Assembly: GCA_045106555.1 (NCBI GenBank)
Contig: JBGCET010000002.1
Location: forward strand, 124,001-188,000
DNA from: JANQOZ01 sp045106555
GTDB lineage: Bacteria; Pseudomonadota; Gammaproteobacteria; Xanthomonadales; SZUA-38
Direction of reading: 5' to 3'
DNA length: 64,000 nt
Shown here: positions 9,598 through 18,589 of the stretch, piece by piece
How the letters are laid out: every line of letters begins with the position of its first letter
Position numbering within the stretch: the stretch's first letter is position 1
Position numbers and translations under genes: made by a program
Notes under the pieces: model-generated
What the model was told of the DNA's origin: nothing
The model's database searches: none
What the model saw: only the letters and a program-made list of their open reading frames with translations

Positions 9598-10805
9598 TGC
9601 GTGAATTCCTGAGTGATGCGTTGGGCCAGGGGTGACTGGCCCATCCAGTAGGCAAGCTCGGCGGGATGATCCACATCCCAAACCGCCAGTTCCGCTCTCA
9701 AACCAGGGGCAATAACCCCGTACTCGCTCTCCAGCCCCAGCGCTTTGGCCGCGCAGCGAGTCACCCCGGCAAGGGCTTCCTCGGGCGTCAGGGCAAACAG
9801 CGTGCAGGCCATGTTCATGGCCAACAGCAGGGATGAACACGGTGACGTGCCAGGGTTACAGTCGGTGGCCACGGCCAGATCCACCTCGGCCGAACGAAGG
9901 GCCTCAACCGGTGGTAGCTGGGTGGCTTTGAGGGTGTAGTAGGCACCGGGCAACAGCACGGCCACGGCGCCGCTCGCGGCGAAGGGCTTAACATCGGCTG
10001 GCGCCAGGTACTCTAAATGGTCGGCGGACAGCCCCTGGTGCTGAGCTAGCAGCAGTGCACCTTTTTGATCACTCAGCTGCTCGGCATGCAGCTTCACCGG
10101 CAAGTTCAGGTTTTTGGCGGCACAGAAAACACGATCCATCTGCTGAGGAGTAAAGGCTAGCGACTCACAGTAACCATCTACCGCGTCAATGAGGTTTTCT
10201 TGTTTTGCCTGAGCCATGCCTGGAATGACTACGTCGTCAATGTAAGCATTCTGTTTGCCCGCATATTCCGAGGGCAAGGCGTGGGCCGCCAGCCAGCTAG
10301 TGACGACGTGCACCGGTCGGTGATGGCCCAGCTGGCGAGCCACTCGCAGCATTCTTAGCTCATCGGCAACGGTTAACCCATAGCCCGATTTAATCTCCAC
10401 AACCGCCACGCCTTCAGCGAGCAGGTTGTCTAGACGTTTCAGCGCCTGAGCCAGAAGCTCTGCGTCACTGGCCCCGCGAGTCGCTCTGACCGTTGAGGCG
10501 ATGCCGCCGCCAGCGGCGGCAATGTCTTCATAGCTGGCGCCGCCAAGCCGCTGCTCAAATTCCTGAGCCCGGTTGCCGCCGAACACCAGGTGGGTGTGGC
10601 AATCGATTAAGGCGGGCGTTACCAGACGACCTTCCAGGTTCTGCGTGGGAAGATTGGTTAAACCCTCCGGTACCGACGATGGGTTGCCAACCCAGGCGAT
10701 CATCCCGTCCTCAATCGCTAAGGCTGCTCCCTCGATCAATCCATAGTGGTCCCTGCCGGATTGCATGGTCGCCAGGGTGCAGTGGGTGATCAGTGCGTTG
10801 CGCAT
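9594..10805 (-). CDS. hutI: Imidazolonepropionase
   Basis: The 403-residue amidohydrolase has the metal-binding HTH at residues 70-72 followed by LVFGGNRAQEFEQRL and the GGGIASTVRATR block of imidazolonepropionases, then KLHAEQL and ATDCNPGTSP. It hydrolyses 4-imidazolone-5-propionate to N-formimino-L-glutamate with a bound metal. It is the first gene of the leftward operon. Its ATG lies 64 bases from the divergent hutF start, so the two operons share one regulatory region. It is followed by hutH with an ATGA overlap. Confidence 0.97.
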   Translation of the reverse strand: MRNALITHCTLATMQSGRDHYGLIEGAALAIEDGMIAWVGNPSSVPEGLTNLPTQNLEGRLVTPALIDCHTHLVFGGNRAQEFEQRLGGASYEDIAAAGGGIASTVRATRGASDAELLAQALKRLDNLLAEGVAVVEIKSGYGLTVADELRMLRVARQLGHHRPVHVVTSWLAAHALPSEYAGKQNAYIDDVVIPGMAQAKQENLIDAVDGYCESLAFTPQQMDRVFCAAKNLNLPVKLHAEQLSDQKGALLLAQHQGLSADHLEYLAPADVKPFAASGAVAVLLPGAYYTLKATQLPPVEALRSAEVDLAVATDCNPGTSPCSSLLLAMNMACTLFALTPEEALAGVTRCAAKALGLESEYGVIAPGLRAELAVWDVDHPAELAYWMGQSPLAQRITQEFTQ

Positions 10806-10833
10806 CGTTCGGTACGGTCAGAGGTTGATGTTA

Positions 10834-10849
10834 TTATGTATGCACATAA
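10834..10849. promoter_or_regulatory. Candidate HutC operator in the hutI/hutF divergent promoter
   Basis: TTATGTATGCACATAA has perfect six-base arms (TTATGT and ACATAA) around four bases. It sits midway in the 64-base gap between the hutI and hutF starts. GntR-family HutC proteins bind short TGTA/TACA-type palindromes, and hutC is the second gene of the rightward operon, so I infer that HutC represses both operons here and is relieved by urocanate. The assignment is by position and symmetry only. Confidence 0.55.
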
Positions 10850-10869
10850 ACAACGGATGCAAGCCCCTC

Positions 10870-12240
10870 ATGTCAACGTCGATCAACGCCAGACAGGCGT
10901 TAACCGCCGCCGGTTGGCGACAAAGCGTAACCGTGGTTATTGATGATAATGGCCGCATCGCCTCAGTGGATGATCGCTTGGGTTCGGCGGATCACGAGGT
11001 TGGCGCGCTGTTGCCGGCGATGACCAATTTGCATAGCCACAGTTTTCAGCGCGCCATGGCGGGGCTTGCTGAATCTCGGGGAAAAACTGGCGAGGACAAT
11101 TTCTGGTCCTGGCGCCAGGTGATGTATCACTTTCTGGATGTGCTGACTCCCGAGGCGATTGAGACAATTGCCGTCCATGCCCAAATGGAAATGCTGGAGA
11201 GCGGTTTTGCGGCCTGTGCAGAGTTTCATTATCTGCATCATCAGTCCGGCGGTAAGCCTTACGCGCAGCCGGAAGAACTGGCTCTGCGCCAGTTTGCCGC
11301 CGCAGGCTGCAGCGGTATTGGGCTCACCTTGTTGCCGGTGCTCTATATGCGCGGTGGGTTGGACGGCCGGCCTTTGGCGGGCCCGCAGCGGCGCTTCGGT
11401 CATTCTCTGGATCAATTTGCCGAGTTGATGGAGCGCCTTGGCCGCCACTTTGCCAGCGAGTGCGACGATTTTGGGTTGGGTGTCGCGCCACATTCCTTAC
11501 GAGCGGTAACCCCCGACGCGCTAACGGCGGTTGCTAACATGGTTCCCGGTCAACCGGTGCACCTGCATATTGCTGAGCAGCAGGCTGAGGTCGATGAGGT
11601 TCGCAAGGCTTTGGGTACCTCGCCGGTGAATTGGTTGCTCGATCATTGCAACGTGGATGAACGCTGGTGCCTGGTGCACGCAACCCATGTTGACGACAAC
11701 GAGACTCGCTTATTGGCTAAGACCGGTGCGGTGGCTGGCCTTTGCCCATTGACTGAGGCTAACCTTGGTGACGGTATTTTTCCCGCTCCTGATTATCTTT
11801 CCGCCGGTGGGAAGTGGGGTGTTGGGACGGATGCCAATACGCTGATTTCGGTCAGCGAGGAGCTGCGAATGCTTGAACTCTCCCAGCGCTTGCGAGATCG
11901 TGAGCGAGTGGTCATGAGCAACGAACAAACCCCGTCCAACGGGCGCTTACTCTATACCCAGGCAGCACAGGGTGGCGCCCAGGCGGCGGGCCGAAATTCT
12001 GGCAGTATCGAGGCAGGAAAGCTGGCGGACCTGGTGGCACTGGATGACGAGGATTACTGGCTGACAGGGCTGACGGGTGACCGCGTTCTCGACACCTGGA
12101 TTTTCGCCTGCACCGGTAACCCGGTCAGCGACGTGTGGTCGGCGGGTCGCCATATGGTTACCCAGGGACGGCATGTACAGCGAGATCGCATTGCCAAGCC
12201 ATTTACCGAAACGATGAAATCACTCAGACAATCCCTGTGA
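10870..12240 (+). CDS. hutF: Formimidoylglutamate deiminase
   Basis: The 456-residue amidohydrolase-superfamily protein has LPAMTNLHSHSFQRAMAG with metal-binding His55 and His57, HLHIAEQ in the middle, LVHATHVDD, and GVGTDANTLISVSEELRML, where the conserved Asp activates water. HutF removes ammonia from N-formimino-L-glutamate to give N-formyl-L-glutamate, which HutG then cleaves. Together they mark the five-step route found in Pseudomonas and relatives. The frame is open further upstream, through the palindrome, but the ATG at 10870 matches the family start and leaves the promoter free. Its stop overlaps the hutC GTG by four bases. Confidence 0.95.
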   Translation: MSTSINARQALTAAGWRQSVTVVIDDNGRIASVDDRLGSADHEVGALLPAMTNLHSHSFQRAMAGLAESRGKTGEDNFWSWRQVMYHFLDVLTPEAIETIAVHAQMEMLESGFAACAEFHYLHHQSGGKPYAQPEELALRQFAAAGCSGIGLTLLPVLYMRGGLDGRPLAGPQRRFGHSLDQFAELMERLGRHFASECDDFGLGVAPHSLRAVTPDALTAVANMVPGQPVHLHIAEQQAEVDEVRKALGTSPVNWLLDHCNVDERWCLVHATHVDDNETRLLAKTGAVAGLCPLTEANLGDGIFPAPDYLSAGGKWGVGTDANTLISVSEELRMLELSQRLRDRERVVMSNEQTPSNGRLLYTQAAQGGAQAAGRNSGSIEAGKLADLVALDDEDYWLTGLTGDRVLDTWIFACTGNPVSDVWSAGRHMVTQGRHVQRDRIAKPFTETMKSLRQSL

Positions 12241-12929
12241 GCCAAACCTCCCATTCCCAACTACGCGAATCCATCCTGACGCGAATCAAGTCGGGTGAAT
12301 GGCAGCTGGGAGAACGCATCCCTGACGAAACCGCCCTGGCGGATGAGTACGGCTGTGCCCGCACCACCGTCAACCGCGCGCTGCAGGCGTTGGCAAAGGA
12401 AGGGCTGCTGGTGCGCAAACGTAAGGGCGGCACCCGGGTGTGCCAAATGCCGGTGCGCCAGGCCAAATTTGAGATCCCTATTGTTAGAGAACAAATTGAG
12501 GATGCCGGCAAGGATTACCGCCACAAGGTTGTGAGTAAGAAGTCCGTGGTGCCGCCGGCGAACATTCGGTCCCGGCTGAAACTACCGGCGTCAGATCGAG
12601 CCTTTTACCTGGAGACGCTGTTTCTGGGTTCAGGCAAAGCGTTTGCGTTCGAACAGCGCTGGGTCAACCTGCAGGCCGCACCAGAAATTCTTGAGGCTCC
12701 GCTGGACGATATCAGCGCCAATGAGTGGTTGGTGAAAAGCGTGCCATTTTCCAGTGCGCAGGTGGCGTTCAGTGCTACCAACGCTTCGGCCTGCGTAGCG
12801 AAAGTGATGGACGTAGAGCTTGGACGTGCATTGTTTACTGTCGATCGAACCACCTGGCTGAATGAGGTTTTTATCACGGCAGTGCAGCTGCACTACTATC
12901 CGGGTTATCAGCTTACCTCGGAGGTTTAG
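12237..12929 (+). CDS. hutC: GntR-family histidine utilization repressor
   Basis: The 230-residue protein has an N-terminal winged helix (LADEYGCARTTVNRALQALAKEGLLVRKRKGGTRV, roughly residues 32-65, written here as one block with its wing) followed by a UTRA-type effector domain of the HutC subfamily. In that domain urocanate is the usual ligand. The start is the GTG forming GTGA with the hutF stop; no ATG is available nearby in frame. It likely represses both hut operons and itself through the palindrome at 10834-10849. Confidence 0.92.
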   Translation: MSQTSHSQLRESILTRIKSGEWQLGERIPDETALADEYGCARTTVNRALQALAKEGLLVRKRKGGTRVCQMPVRQAKFEIPIVREQIEDAGKDYRHKVVSKKSVVPPANIRSRLKLPASDRAFYLETLFLGSGKAFAFEQRWVNLQAAPEILEAPLDDISANEWLVKSVPFSSAQVAFSATNASACVAKVMDVELGRALFTVDRTTWLNEVFITAVQLHYYPGYQLTSEV

Positions 12930-12985
12930 CGCTTTCACGGCGCCGCCGGTTTTGGCTGGTGACCAATGTGTGGTGTGATGGGCGT

Positions 12986-13966
12986 ATGCCAAAGCGCCAG
13001 CCCCATACGCCATTACAGAAGTTTATCGATGCCATGCCGGACATCTCCGGCAACACCGTGAACGGTTTGGGTGAGAATGAAAAGCGCCAGGCCTCACCCT
13101 TTTTCTGGCATCCACCTAAACGACAATCCCACGGAAAACTCCAGGCTGAGGTGATTGGGGAATTGCAATCGGTGCCAGAGCTGGCGACGATTTTCTCCCC
13201 TGACCCACCCGGTGGCCGTGGCCCGAAAGCCGTTGAGCAGGCTCAGCAGCCGCAGTCAGCCTCACCGTCACAGTGGAGCGCTCGCCTGAAGGAATTTGCG
13301 CTTGCTAACGAGGCCGACCTTGTGGGGATTGCTGCGATGGATCCAGCTTTCGTTTACGACGGTTACCAGCTCGCCGATCCCTGGGTCATTGTGGTGGGCG
13401 TGGGCATGAACTACGAGCAGCTGGCGCAAACTCCCGCCACTCGGGAAAATCCCATTGGGGCTGAAGTTGTGGGGGAAGAATACAATCGGGCGTCTCGCGC
13501 TTGCCGCAAGCTCGCCAACTTCATCCTTGAATCAGGTTTTGATGCTAAACCCTGGCCTGGGCCTTACGCTTCAGCCCTCAACATGGTGCCCGCTGCGATT
13601 GCAGCAGGCCTAGGGGAGTTGGGCAAACACGGATCCATTATTAATCGAACTCTGGGTTCACGATTCCGCCTGTCGGCGGTCACCACCTCGATGCCGCTGA
13701 CGGCCGACCAGCCCGATGAGTTTGGCATTGACGACTACTGCAGCCGCTGCAACGCCTGCACCCGGGCCTGTCCACCGGACGCTATTTTTGAAGAAAAACA
13801 AATGGTCCGGGGTGAACGCAAATGGTATGTAGATTTTGACCGGTGCATTCCGTACTTCGGCGAGACCTTTGGCTGCGGCATTTGCATTGTGCACTGCCCT
13901 TGGTCTCGGCCCGGCATTGCGGACAATATCCTGGCTAAGCTGAAGAAAAGACAGCCAGACTCATAG
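12986..13966 (+). CDS. Reductive-dehalogenase/QueG-like protein with two 4Fe-4S motifs
   Basis: The 326-residue protein carries two cluster motifs near the C-terminus: Cys252, 255, 258 and 262 (CxxCxxCxxxCP), then Cys287, 297, 300 and 304 (Cx9CxxCxxxCP). This spacing is typical of reductive dehalogenases and related ferredoxin-like proteins. The region before it (LADPWVIVVGVGMNYEQL, GLGELGKHGSIIN) matches the core of that group. There is no Tat signal and no obvious separate cobalamin domain, so it is probably a cytoplasmic redox protein rather than a respiratory dehalogenase. A GTG 27 bases upstream is an alternative start. It follows hutC by 56 bases and may be co-transcribed, but a role in histidine use is not known. 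Substrate unknown. Confidence 0.75.
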   Translation: MPKRQPHTPLQKFIDAMPDISGNTVNGLGENEKRQASPFFWHPPKRQSHGKLQAEVIGELQSVPELATIFSPDPPGGRGPKAVEQAQQPQSASPSQWSARLKEFALANEADLVGIAAMDPAFVYDGYQLADPWVIVVGVGMNYEQLAQTPATRENPIGAEVVGEEYNRASRACRKLANFILESGFDAKPWPGPYASALNMVPAAIAAGLGELGKHGSIINRTLGSRFRLSAVTTSMPLTADQPDEFGIDDYCSRCNACTRACPPDAIFEEKQMVRGERKWYVDFDRCIPYFGETFGCGICIVHCPWSRPGIADNILAKLKKRQPDS

Positions 13967-13979
13967 CGTAAAAACGTCG

Positions 13980-14837
13980 CTAGCCTGTGAAGGCTTGGCG
14001 GTAGTCAGCAACAAATTGCTGCAGGCTGCCCGGCGTGTGTCCCAGCAGGTTTTTCAAGTCATCGCTTTGTTCGTCCAGCGATCCTGCGGCTATTTCCCCA
14101 AACAGTTCGCACACGCCATTCAGCTGCCAGGGGTCTTTAACAAACCCTGAGAGCACTTCACGAAACTCCTCTGCCGACTGGGGTATGTACCGCACGGGCT
14201 TATCCAGCGTGTCGGACATAATTTGCGCGGCCTGTTCAAAGGTGATCAGGTCTGGACCGGTCAGCGCATAGGTTTGATTGCGGTGGGCCAAGTCGGTGAG
14301 TGAGATCGCTGCAGCGACGCCCACGTCGCGAGTATCCACCATGGCTGTTTTGGCTTGCCCCAGGGGCAATGCAAAAAGCCCGGCGTTAGCAATCGCGCCA
14401 GCATACATCAGCATGTTTTGCATATAAAAATTGGGCCGCAGAAACGTCCACTGAAGATCAAGCGCGCTGATGTGCTGCTCGGTTTCATAATGACTGCGGG
14501 GAAAGGCCGCGGAAACCTCAGGGCCCGCTTCCATAGAAGACACTTTAACTAGGTGCTGCACACCGGCGGCGGCAGCCGCAGACGCAAACTGTCGTTCCAT
14601 TGTGGGTTGTCCAGCGCTGTTGGCCACTACCAGCAACGCGCTGGTGACCCCGGCCAGGGCCTTTTGCACATCATCTTCGTTGGCCAGATCGCCAACCACC
14701 ACCTCAATGTCTGCACCCGCTGAAGGTGAGAATTTGCTGGCATCACGAACCAGCACCCGATGGTCGATATGGTTTTGCGCCAAATGGGCGCTAGCTGCGC
14801 CGCCGACTCTACCCGTGGCTCCAAGTACTAAGATCAT
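13980..14837 (-). CDS. NmrA/QOR2-like NAD(P)-binding protein
   Basis: The 285-residue protein begins directly with the dinucleotide-binding motif MILVLGATGRVGG and continues as an atypical SDR fold (VLVRDASKF, VVGDLANEDDVQKAL, LVKVSSMEA, LRPNFYMQNML). It matches NmrA-type sensors and NAD(P)H:quinone oxidoreductase 2-like proteins, which bind NADP(H) and lack the classical YxxxK catalytic pair. The ATG at 14837 overlaps the stop of the upstream MFS gene by four bases (ATGA), so transporter and enzyme are coupled. Whether it is a reductase or a redox sensor cannot be decided. Confidence 0.85.
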   Translation of the reverse strand: MILVLGATGRVGGAASAHLAQNHIDHRVLVRDASKFSPSAGADIEVVVGDLANEDDVQKALAGVTSALLVVANSAGQPTMERQFASAAAAAGVQHLVKVSSMEAGPEVSAAFPRSHYETEQHISALDLQWTFLRPNFYMQNMLMYAGAIANAGLFALPLGQAKTAMVDTRDVGVAAAISLTDLAHRNQTYALTGPDLITFEQAAQIMSDTLDKPVRYIPQSAEEFREVLSGFVKDPWQLNGVCELFGEIAAGSLDEQSDDLKNLLGHTPGSLQQFVADYRQAFTG

Positions 14838-16066
14838 GGTGTATTCATCCGAGATTTTGAGGGGTTTGCCAACATCATGGCAGCGATACAAATTACTGCA
14901 ACCATCACCACTGCGGTCATCAGGTTGAATGCAGATTGATAGTTGCCTGACTGATCTCTAAGCAGTGCCACAATCCGGGTGCCGGCCCCGCCAGCGAGGG
15001 AGTCGAGCATCACCACGATGGCAAGAATCTTGCCGTAAGACGGTCCGGCGAAGTGCTCTGCTACCAGCAACTGAACCATCGTGAACGCGCCGCTGAAGCC
15101 GATGCCGGTAATGGCGGCATAAATGTACAACAGCGATACATCGTCAGCCTGGATAAATCGCAGCACCAGCAGTCCGGCTAACAAGGTGGCAATGGACAAC
15201 AGCATCACTATCGACTTGTTCAGATAGTCGCTGAGCCCGCCAAAGCCCAGCTTGCCGACAATGGAGCAGAGAAAAAAGACCGAGAACATATCCGGCAATC
15301 GGGATCGTTCCACGCCTAAATCCCGACCTAAATAAAGGGCCTGATGTTGCAGCAGAGCAACGATGGAAAACCACAGCGCCGCGGTAGCAATCACAATGAG
15401 GTAAAACATAGGGCTTCGCAGCGCATTCGACAGGGTGACGCCTGGACCTGATTGCGCAGACTGGGGGTCATCGATAATCGGTAGTTTGCCTGCTCCAGAG
15501 GTCTTATCACGAATCAGCCACCCTACTGCAGGCATACAAAACGCGGTGCCCGCGACAGCTACCCACAGCAGTGCCTGGCGCCAGCCTCCGGCTTCGATGC
15601 CTCGACTCAAAATTTGTGGGAACAGTGCCCCGCCCAGACTGGATGCCATCAGCAAGAGACCAGTGGCTCGCCCTCGTTGATCGTCAAACCAGCGCGTAAG
15701 GACCACCATACTGGCGGTTAATCCACACAGCGACAGGAACAGGCCAAACATCAGGTAAACCGTCACCACCTGCCACAGGGTCTGGGCGACGCTGAACGTC
15801 AGCAGGCTGGCGAACAGGCCGACCAGGCCCAGGGTCAGAATGCGGTGAGGAGAAAATCGATCCAGCGCCACTCCCGCTGGCGGCGAGGTGACTGCGCCGA
15901 ACACAAAAAACACGGTGGCAGGCAGGGTCAGCTGAGCCGTAGTCCAGCCAAACTCATCGCCTAGCAACGGATAAATTAGCGGCAGGGTATGAACCACAAT
16001 CCCGTTGGTTGTGGCGTAAACGCCCACCAGTCCCAGCAACACCCACCAGCGTTTTTGTACAGTCAT
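14834..16066 (-). CDS. MFS transporter
   Basis: The 410-residue protein has about twelve hydrophobic segments and the usual MFS loop motifs, including GVALDRFSPHR after the second helix (motif A-like) and RWFDDQRGRATGLL in the 4-5 loop region. The latter is typical of monocarboxylate/OFA-type carriers. It is an inner-membrane secondary transporter. It is translationally coupled to the downstream NAD(P)-binding protein. A salicylate-hydroxylase-like gene starts divergently 121 bases away, so an aromatic or organic acid is a reasonable guess for the substrate. Confidence 0.88.
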   Translation of the reverse strand: MTVQKRWWVLLGLVGVYATTNGIVVHTLPLIYPLLGDEFGWTTAQLTLPATVFFVFGAVTSPPAGVALDRFSPHRILTLGLVGLFASLLTFSVAQTLWQVVTVYLMFGLFLSLCGLTASMVVLTRWFDDQRGRATGLLLMASSLGGALFPQILSRGIEAGGWRQALLWVAVAGTAFCMPAVGWLIRDKTSGAGKLPIIDDPQSAQSGPGVTLSNALRSPMFYLIVIATAALWFSIVALLQHQALYLGRDLGVERSRLPDMFSVFFLCSIVGKLGFGGLSDYLNKSIVMLLSIATLLAGLLVLRFIQADDVSLLYIYAAITGIGFSGAFTMVQLLVAEHFAGPSYGKILAIVVMLDSLAGGAGTRIVALLRDQSGNYQSAFNLMTAVVMVAVICIAAMMLANPSKSRMNTP

Positions 16067-16186
16067 AGTGATGGCCGCAGAGTACCGGCTGGCATGGGTT
16101 CGTTGGTCCTACGCATAAGACCTCATCATTGCATTTATTCGGCAAATGGCCCAACGTCTGTCTGAATTACCGCCAGAACTTGGGCC

Positions 16187-17350
16187 GTGGCATTGCAGCA
16201 AGTAAAAATCGCGATTGTGGGCGGCGGCATTGGCGGCCTGGCAACGGCCGTAGCGTTGCATCAGCGAGGACTTACGCCCCACGTGTATGAACAGGCTCAG
16301 GCGCTTGGCGAGGTAGGCGCCGGGCTCACCATCAGCGCCAGCGCTACTTTGGCATTGAACGCCTTGAACCTAGGCGATCAACTCGCTGATCTTGAGCCCT
16401 ATACGCCCCATTTCGGCGCGCTGGATCCGCAGTCGGGTGCAAGGCGCAGTTACGAAGCGCGTGATCTTAAGGCCTATGTTGCCCGCTTTGGTGAGTCCAC
16501 CCGCCACGTACATCGCGCAGACCTCCATCAGCTGTTGGCCAATGCATTGCCTGACGGCTGCGTGAGTACCCATCACCGCGTTGAGCGAATCGAAACTACC
16601 GAATCGGGTTCGCGACTGGTGTTTGCCGATCAGTCACCCGTCGAAGCAAATCTTGTGGTGGCTTGTGACGGCTTGAAATCGGTAATTCGCGAGCAGCAGT
16701 TTTCGCCGGCACCAGCCACCTTTACCGGCTTCGTCGCGTGGCGTGGGCTGGTGGACCGGCAGGCGCTGCCAGATCTTTGTTTAGATCCGCATTTTGCGAC
16801 CTTTGCCTCTAAAGATCGCTTGTTCGCCCGCTATCCCCTGCGCCGAGGGTCCCTGATTAACTATGTGGCCATTGCCCGTAAACCGGACTTCACCGCCGAG
16901 AGCTGGCACAGCCACGCGGAGATTGACGAGGTACTGGCAGAATTCGCCGGGTGGCACTCAGACGTTACCCGCCTGATTTCAGCCACGCCTGAGGGTTGCT
17001 GCATGAAATGGGCGCTTTACACCCGCCAGCCGCTGCAGCGCTGGGTCACCGATCGGGTTTGCCTGCTGGGTGACGCCGCCCATCCCATGACGCCGTTTTA
17101 CGGTATGGGCGCGGCTATGGCCATTGAGGATGGGCTGGTGTTGGCTCGCTGTCTGGCTGACAGCGTTGAGGTTGATCAGGCGTTAGCGCGTTTCGAAAAG
17201 GCACGGCTGGAACGCGGTAACCAGATGCAGCGGGTTAGCTTGGAGCGGGCCGAAACCTACATGGGGAAAAACCCTTCCCAGCGCCACAAACCGCCGGCTG
17301 CCGGGCTGCAGAACCAGATGGACTACAACCCGGCAACCGTGCCCGTCTAG
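16187..17350 (+). CDS. FAD-dependent monooxygenase (salicylate-hydroxylase-like)
   Basis: The 387-residue flavoprotein shows the three landmarks of class A aromatic hydroxylases: VGGGIGGLATAVAL at the N-terminus for FAD, a VVACDGLKSVIR segment (the DG motif) around 160, and GDAAHPMTPFYGMGAAMAIED near 300 for flavin and pyrophosphate contact. Such enzymes use NAD(P)H and O2 to hydroxylate aromatic acids in the cytoplasm. The start is a GTG with a weak ribosome-binding site; a TTG two codons on is possible. Its last four bases overlap the end of the convergent cyclase gene. Confidence 0.88.
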   Translation: MALQQVKIAIVGGGIGGLATAVALHQRGLTPHVYEQAQALGEVGAGLTISASATLALNALNLGDQLADLEPYTPHFGALDPQSGARRSYEARDLKAYVARFGESTRHVHRADLHQLLANALPDGCVSTHHRVERIETTESGSRLVFADQSPVEANLVVACDGLKSVIREQQFSPAPATFTGFVAWRGLVDRQALPDLCLDPHFATFASKDRLFARYPLRRGSLINYVAIARKPDFTAESWHSHAEIDEVLAEFAGWHSDVTRLISATPEGCCMKWALYTRQPLQRWVTDRVCLLGDAAHPMTPFYGMGAAMAIEDGLVLARCLADSVEVDQALARFEKARLERGNQMQRVSLERAETYMGKNPSQRHKPPAAGLQNQMDYNPATVPV

Positions 17351-18435
17351 CCTCGCGGTGTGCCGATGGCCACTGGGCGAATGGGAGAGCCAGAAGCGCC
17401 TTTGGAACGCAGTGGCAATATCATTGTGCACGACAGCCAGACCTGATCTTTGGCCAGTTCGTCCAGCTTCATGTTCTGAATCTGATGAATGCCCGATTGG
17501 GTCAGGTTGTGGTGGTGGATGGCAAACGGCAGTCCTGCGGGCGTACCTTCCGGCGGTGGCGCCTTGCCCGCCAGCGCACCTTCGTTGACTGGGTCGGTGA
17601 ACGGGTTATCCAACGCTACCAGCACCACCTGGCTTTCTTCAATCATCAGCGCCGCGTCATAGGACAGCCCGGGGCCTTTGGTGTAGTACTCGTCGGACTC
17701 CCAGATATCGCTCCAGCCGGTATAGATGTACAGCACGTCACCAGCCATCAAGCCTCGCCAGCCCAGACCCTGGGCCTCCAGCATGGCCTTGATGTCGTCA
17801 GCGGTAATCAGCTGGCCGGCTTTCAGCGCGTTGCCGCCGCCCAGATGAGCGCGAGCGTCCAGCAGAACGGCGCTGGTAACAATCGGTGGCACTTGCTCCA
17901 TACCCAGCTTCAGCAGTGGCGATTGGGGTGTGGGCTTTACCTGCTGCTGGCTGTAGCCACCGTAGTAGCTGGCGTCGTCAGCCGGAAACGGTGGTGTGCC
18001 GTCCCAGGGCTTGCTTAAGTAAGCAAAATGGCCCAACGCGTCCATCTGGGTGCCCTGGGCGCCGGGTTCTCCAGTGGCAATCTGCTCGCCGTTAAACGCG
18101 TGCTGGGTATAAGGAATGCCGACGGTGGGGCGGTATTCATACTGCAAAGGCGCGCCAAACGGCGACTGTGTCATATCGTTGGCGCGCACATGAGACAGTT
18201 CATAGCTGCGAGCATTGGGTGCGCCAAGGTAGTGGCCGCAGCGGGCCCAGGTGCCGGCGCCAAGGGTGTTGGCCATGCCGCGTTGGTCGCCGTCAGGCCA
18301 GGGGCCGGTGTTCACCATCGCGGCAGACTTCTCGGTGACGGACGTTTCAGTGTTGCCGCCAGTGGAGCTGGCACAGCCGGCGAGCAAGGTCAAAGTGGCA
18401 GCGCCGGCTAAGGCCCAATTATTGGATAACTTCAT
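17347..18435 (-). CDS. Cyclase-family metal hydrolase, lipoprotein
   Basis: The 362-residue protein has a lipoprotein signal (LLAGC, Cys21) and a cyclase/kynurenine-formamidase-like core. The metal motif, normally HxGTHxDxxxH, reads AQGTQMDALGH at 126-136: the first two His are replaced, while Asp132 and His136 remain. Cyclase-family members with GTQ in this position are known, so this is a sub-type rather than clear inactivation. Family members hydrolyse amide or lactam bonds (N-formylkynurenine, isatin). This one would act at the cell envelope. It follows the symporter gene pair leftward by 40 bases, suggesting that the transporter imports its product. Substrate unknown. Confidence 0.83.
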   Translation of the reverse strand: MKLSNNWALAGAATLTLLAGCASSTGGNTETSVTEKSAAMVNTGPWPDGDQRGMANTLGAGTWARCGHYLGAPNARSYELSHVRANDMTQSPFGAPLQYEYRPTVGIPYTQHAFNGEQIATGEPGAQGTQMDALGHFAYLSKPWDGTPPFPADDASYYGGYSQQQVKPTPQSPLLKLGMEQVPPIVTSAVLLDARAHLGGGNALKAGQLITADDIKAMLEAQGLGWRGLMAGDVLYIYTGWSDIWESDEYYTKGPGLSYDAALMIEESQVVLVALDNPFTDPVNEGALAGKAPPPEGTPAGLPFAIHHHNLTQSGIHQIQNMKLDELAKDQVWLSCTMILPLRSKGASGSPIRPVAIGTPRG

Positions 18436-18475
18436 CGTTGTTTCTCCGGGTAACCATTAATCGTAATTTTTGGCG

Positions 18476-18589
18476 CTAGGGCTTTCTGCCAGTCCAGATC
18501 CGCCAGCAGTCAAACAACAACACGGCCAGCATTAAACCGGGTACGCCAAGCAACAGCCAGAAACTCTCCGCCGGTAATCCTAAAATCAT
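18476..18589 (-). CDS. 37-residue membrane microprotein coupled to the symporter (candidate accessory protein)
   Basis: This short gene begins with an ATG that overlaps the symporter stop by four bases (ATGA) and encodes 37 residues ending in a TAG. It starts MILGLPAESFWLLLGVPG, continues as one hydrophobic helix, and ends in a positively charged tail (RIWTGRKP). Many sodium:solute symporters are followed by a tiny single-helix partner, annotated in databases as symporter small accessory protein. Position, size and topology fit, although I cannot confirm homology. The cyclase-family gene follows 40 bases later. Automatic gene callers would usually miss it. Confidence 0.72.
   Translation of the reverse strand: MILGLPAESFWLLLGVPGLMLAVLLFDCWRIWTGRKP

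Noticed and set aside
13964..13982. Small TAGCG/CGCTA hairpin between convergent genes
   Set aside because: Five-base-pair stem with a nine-base loop and no T tract; could be chance.
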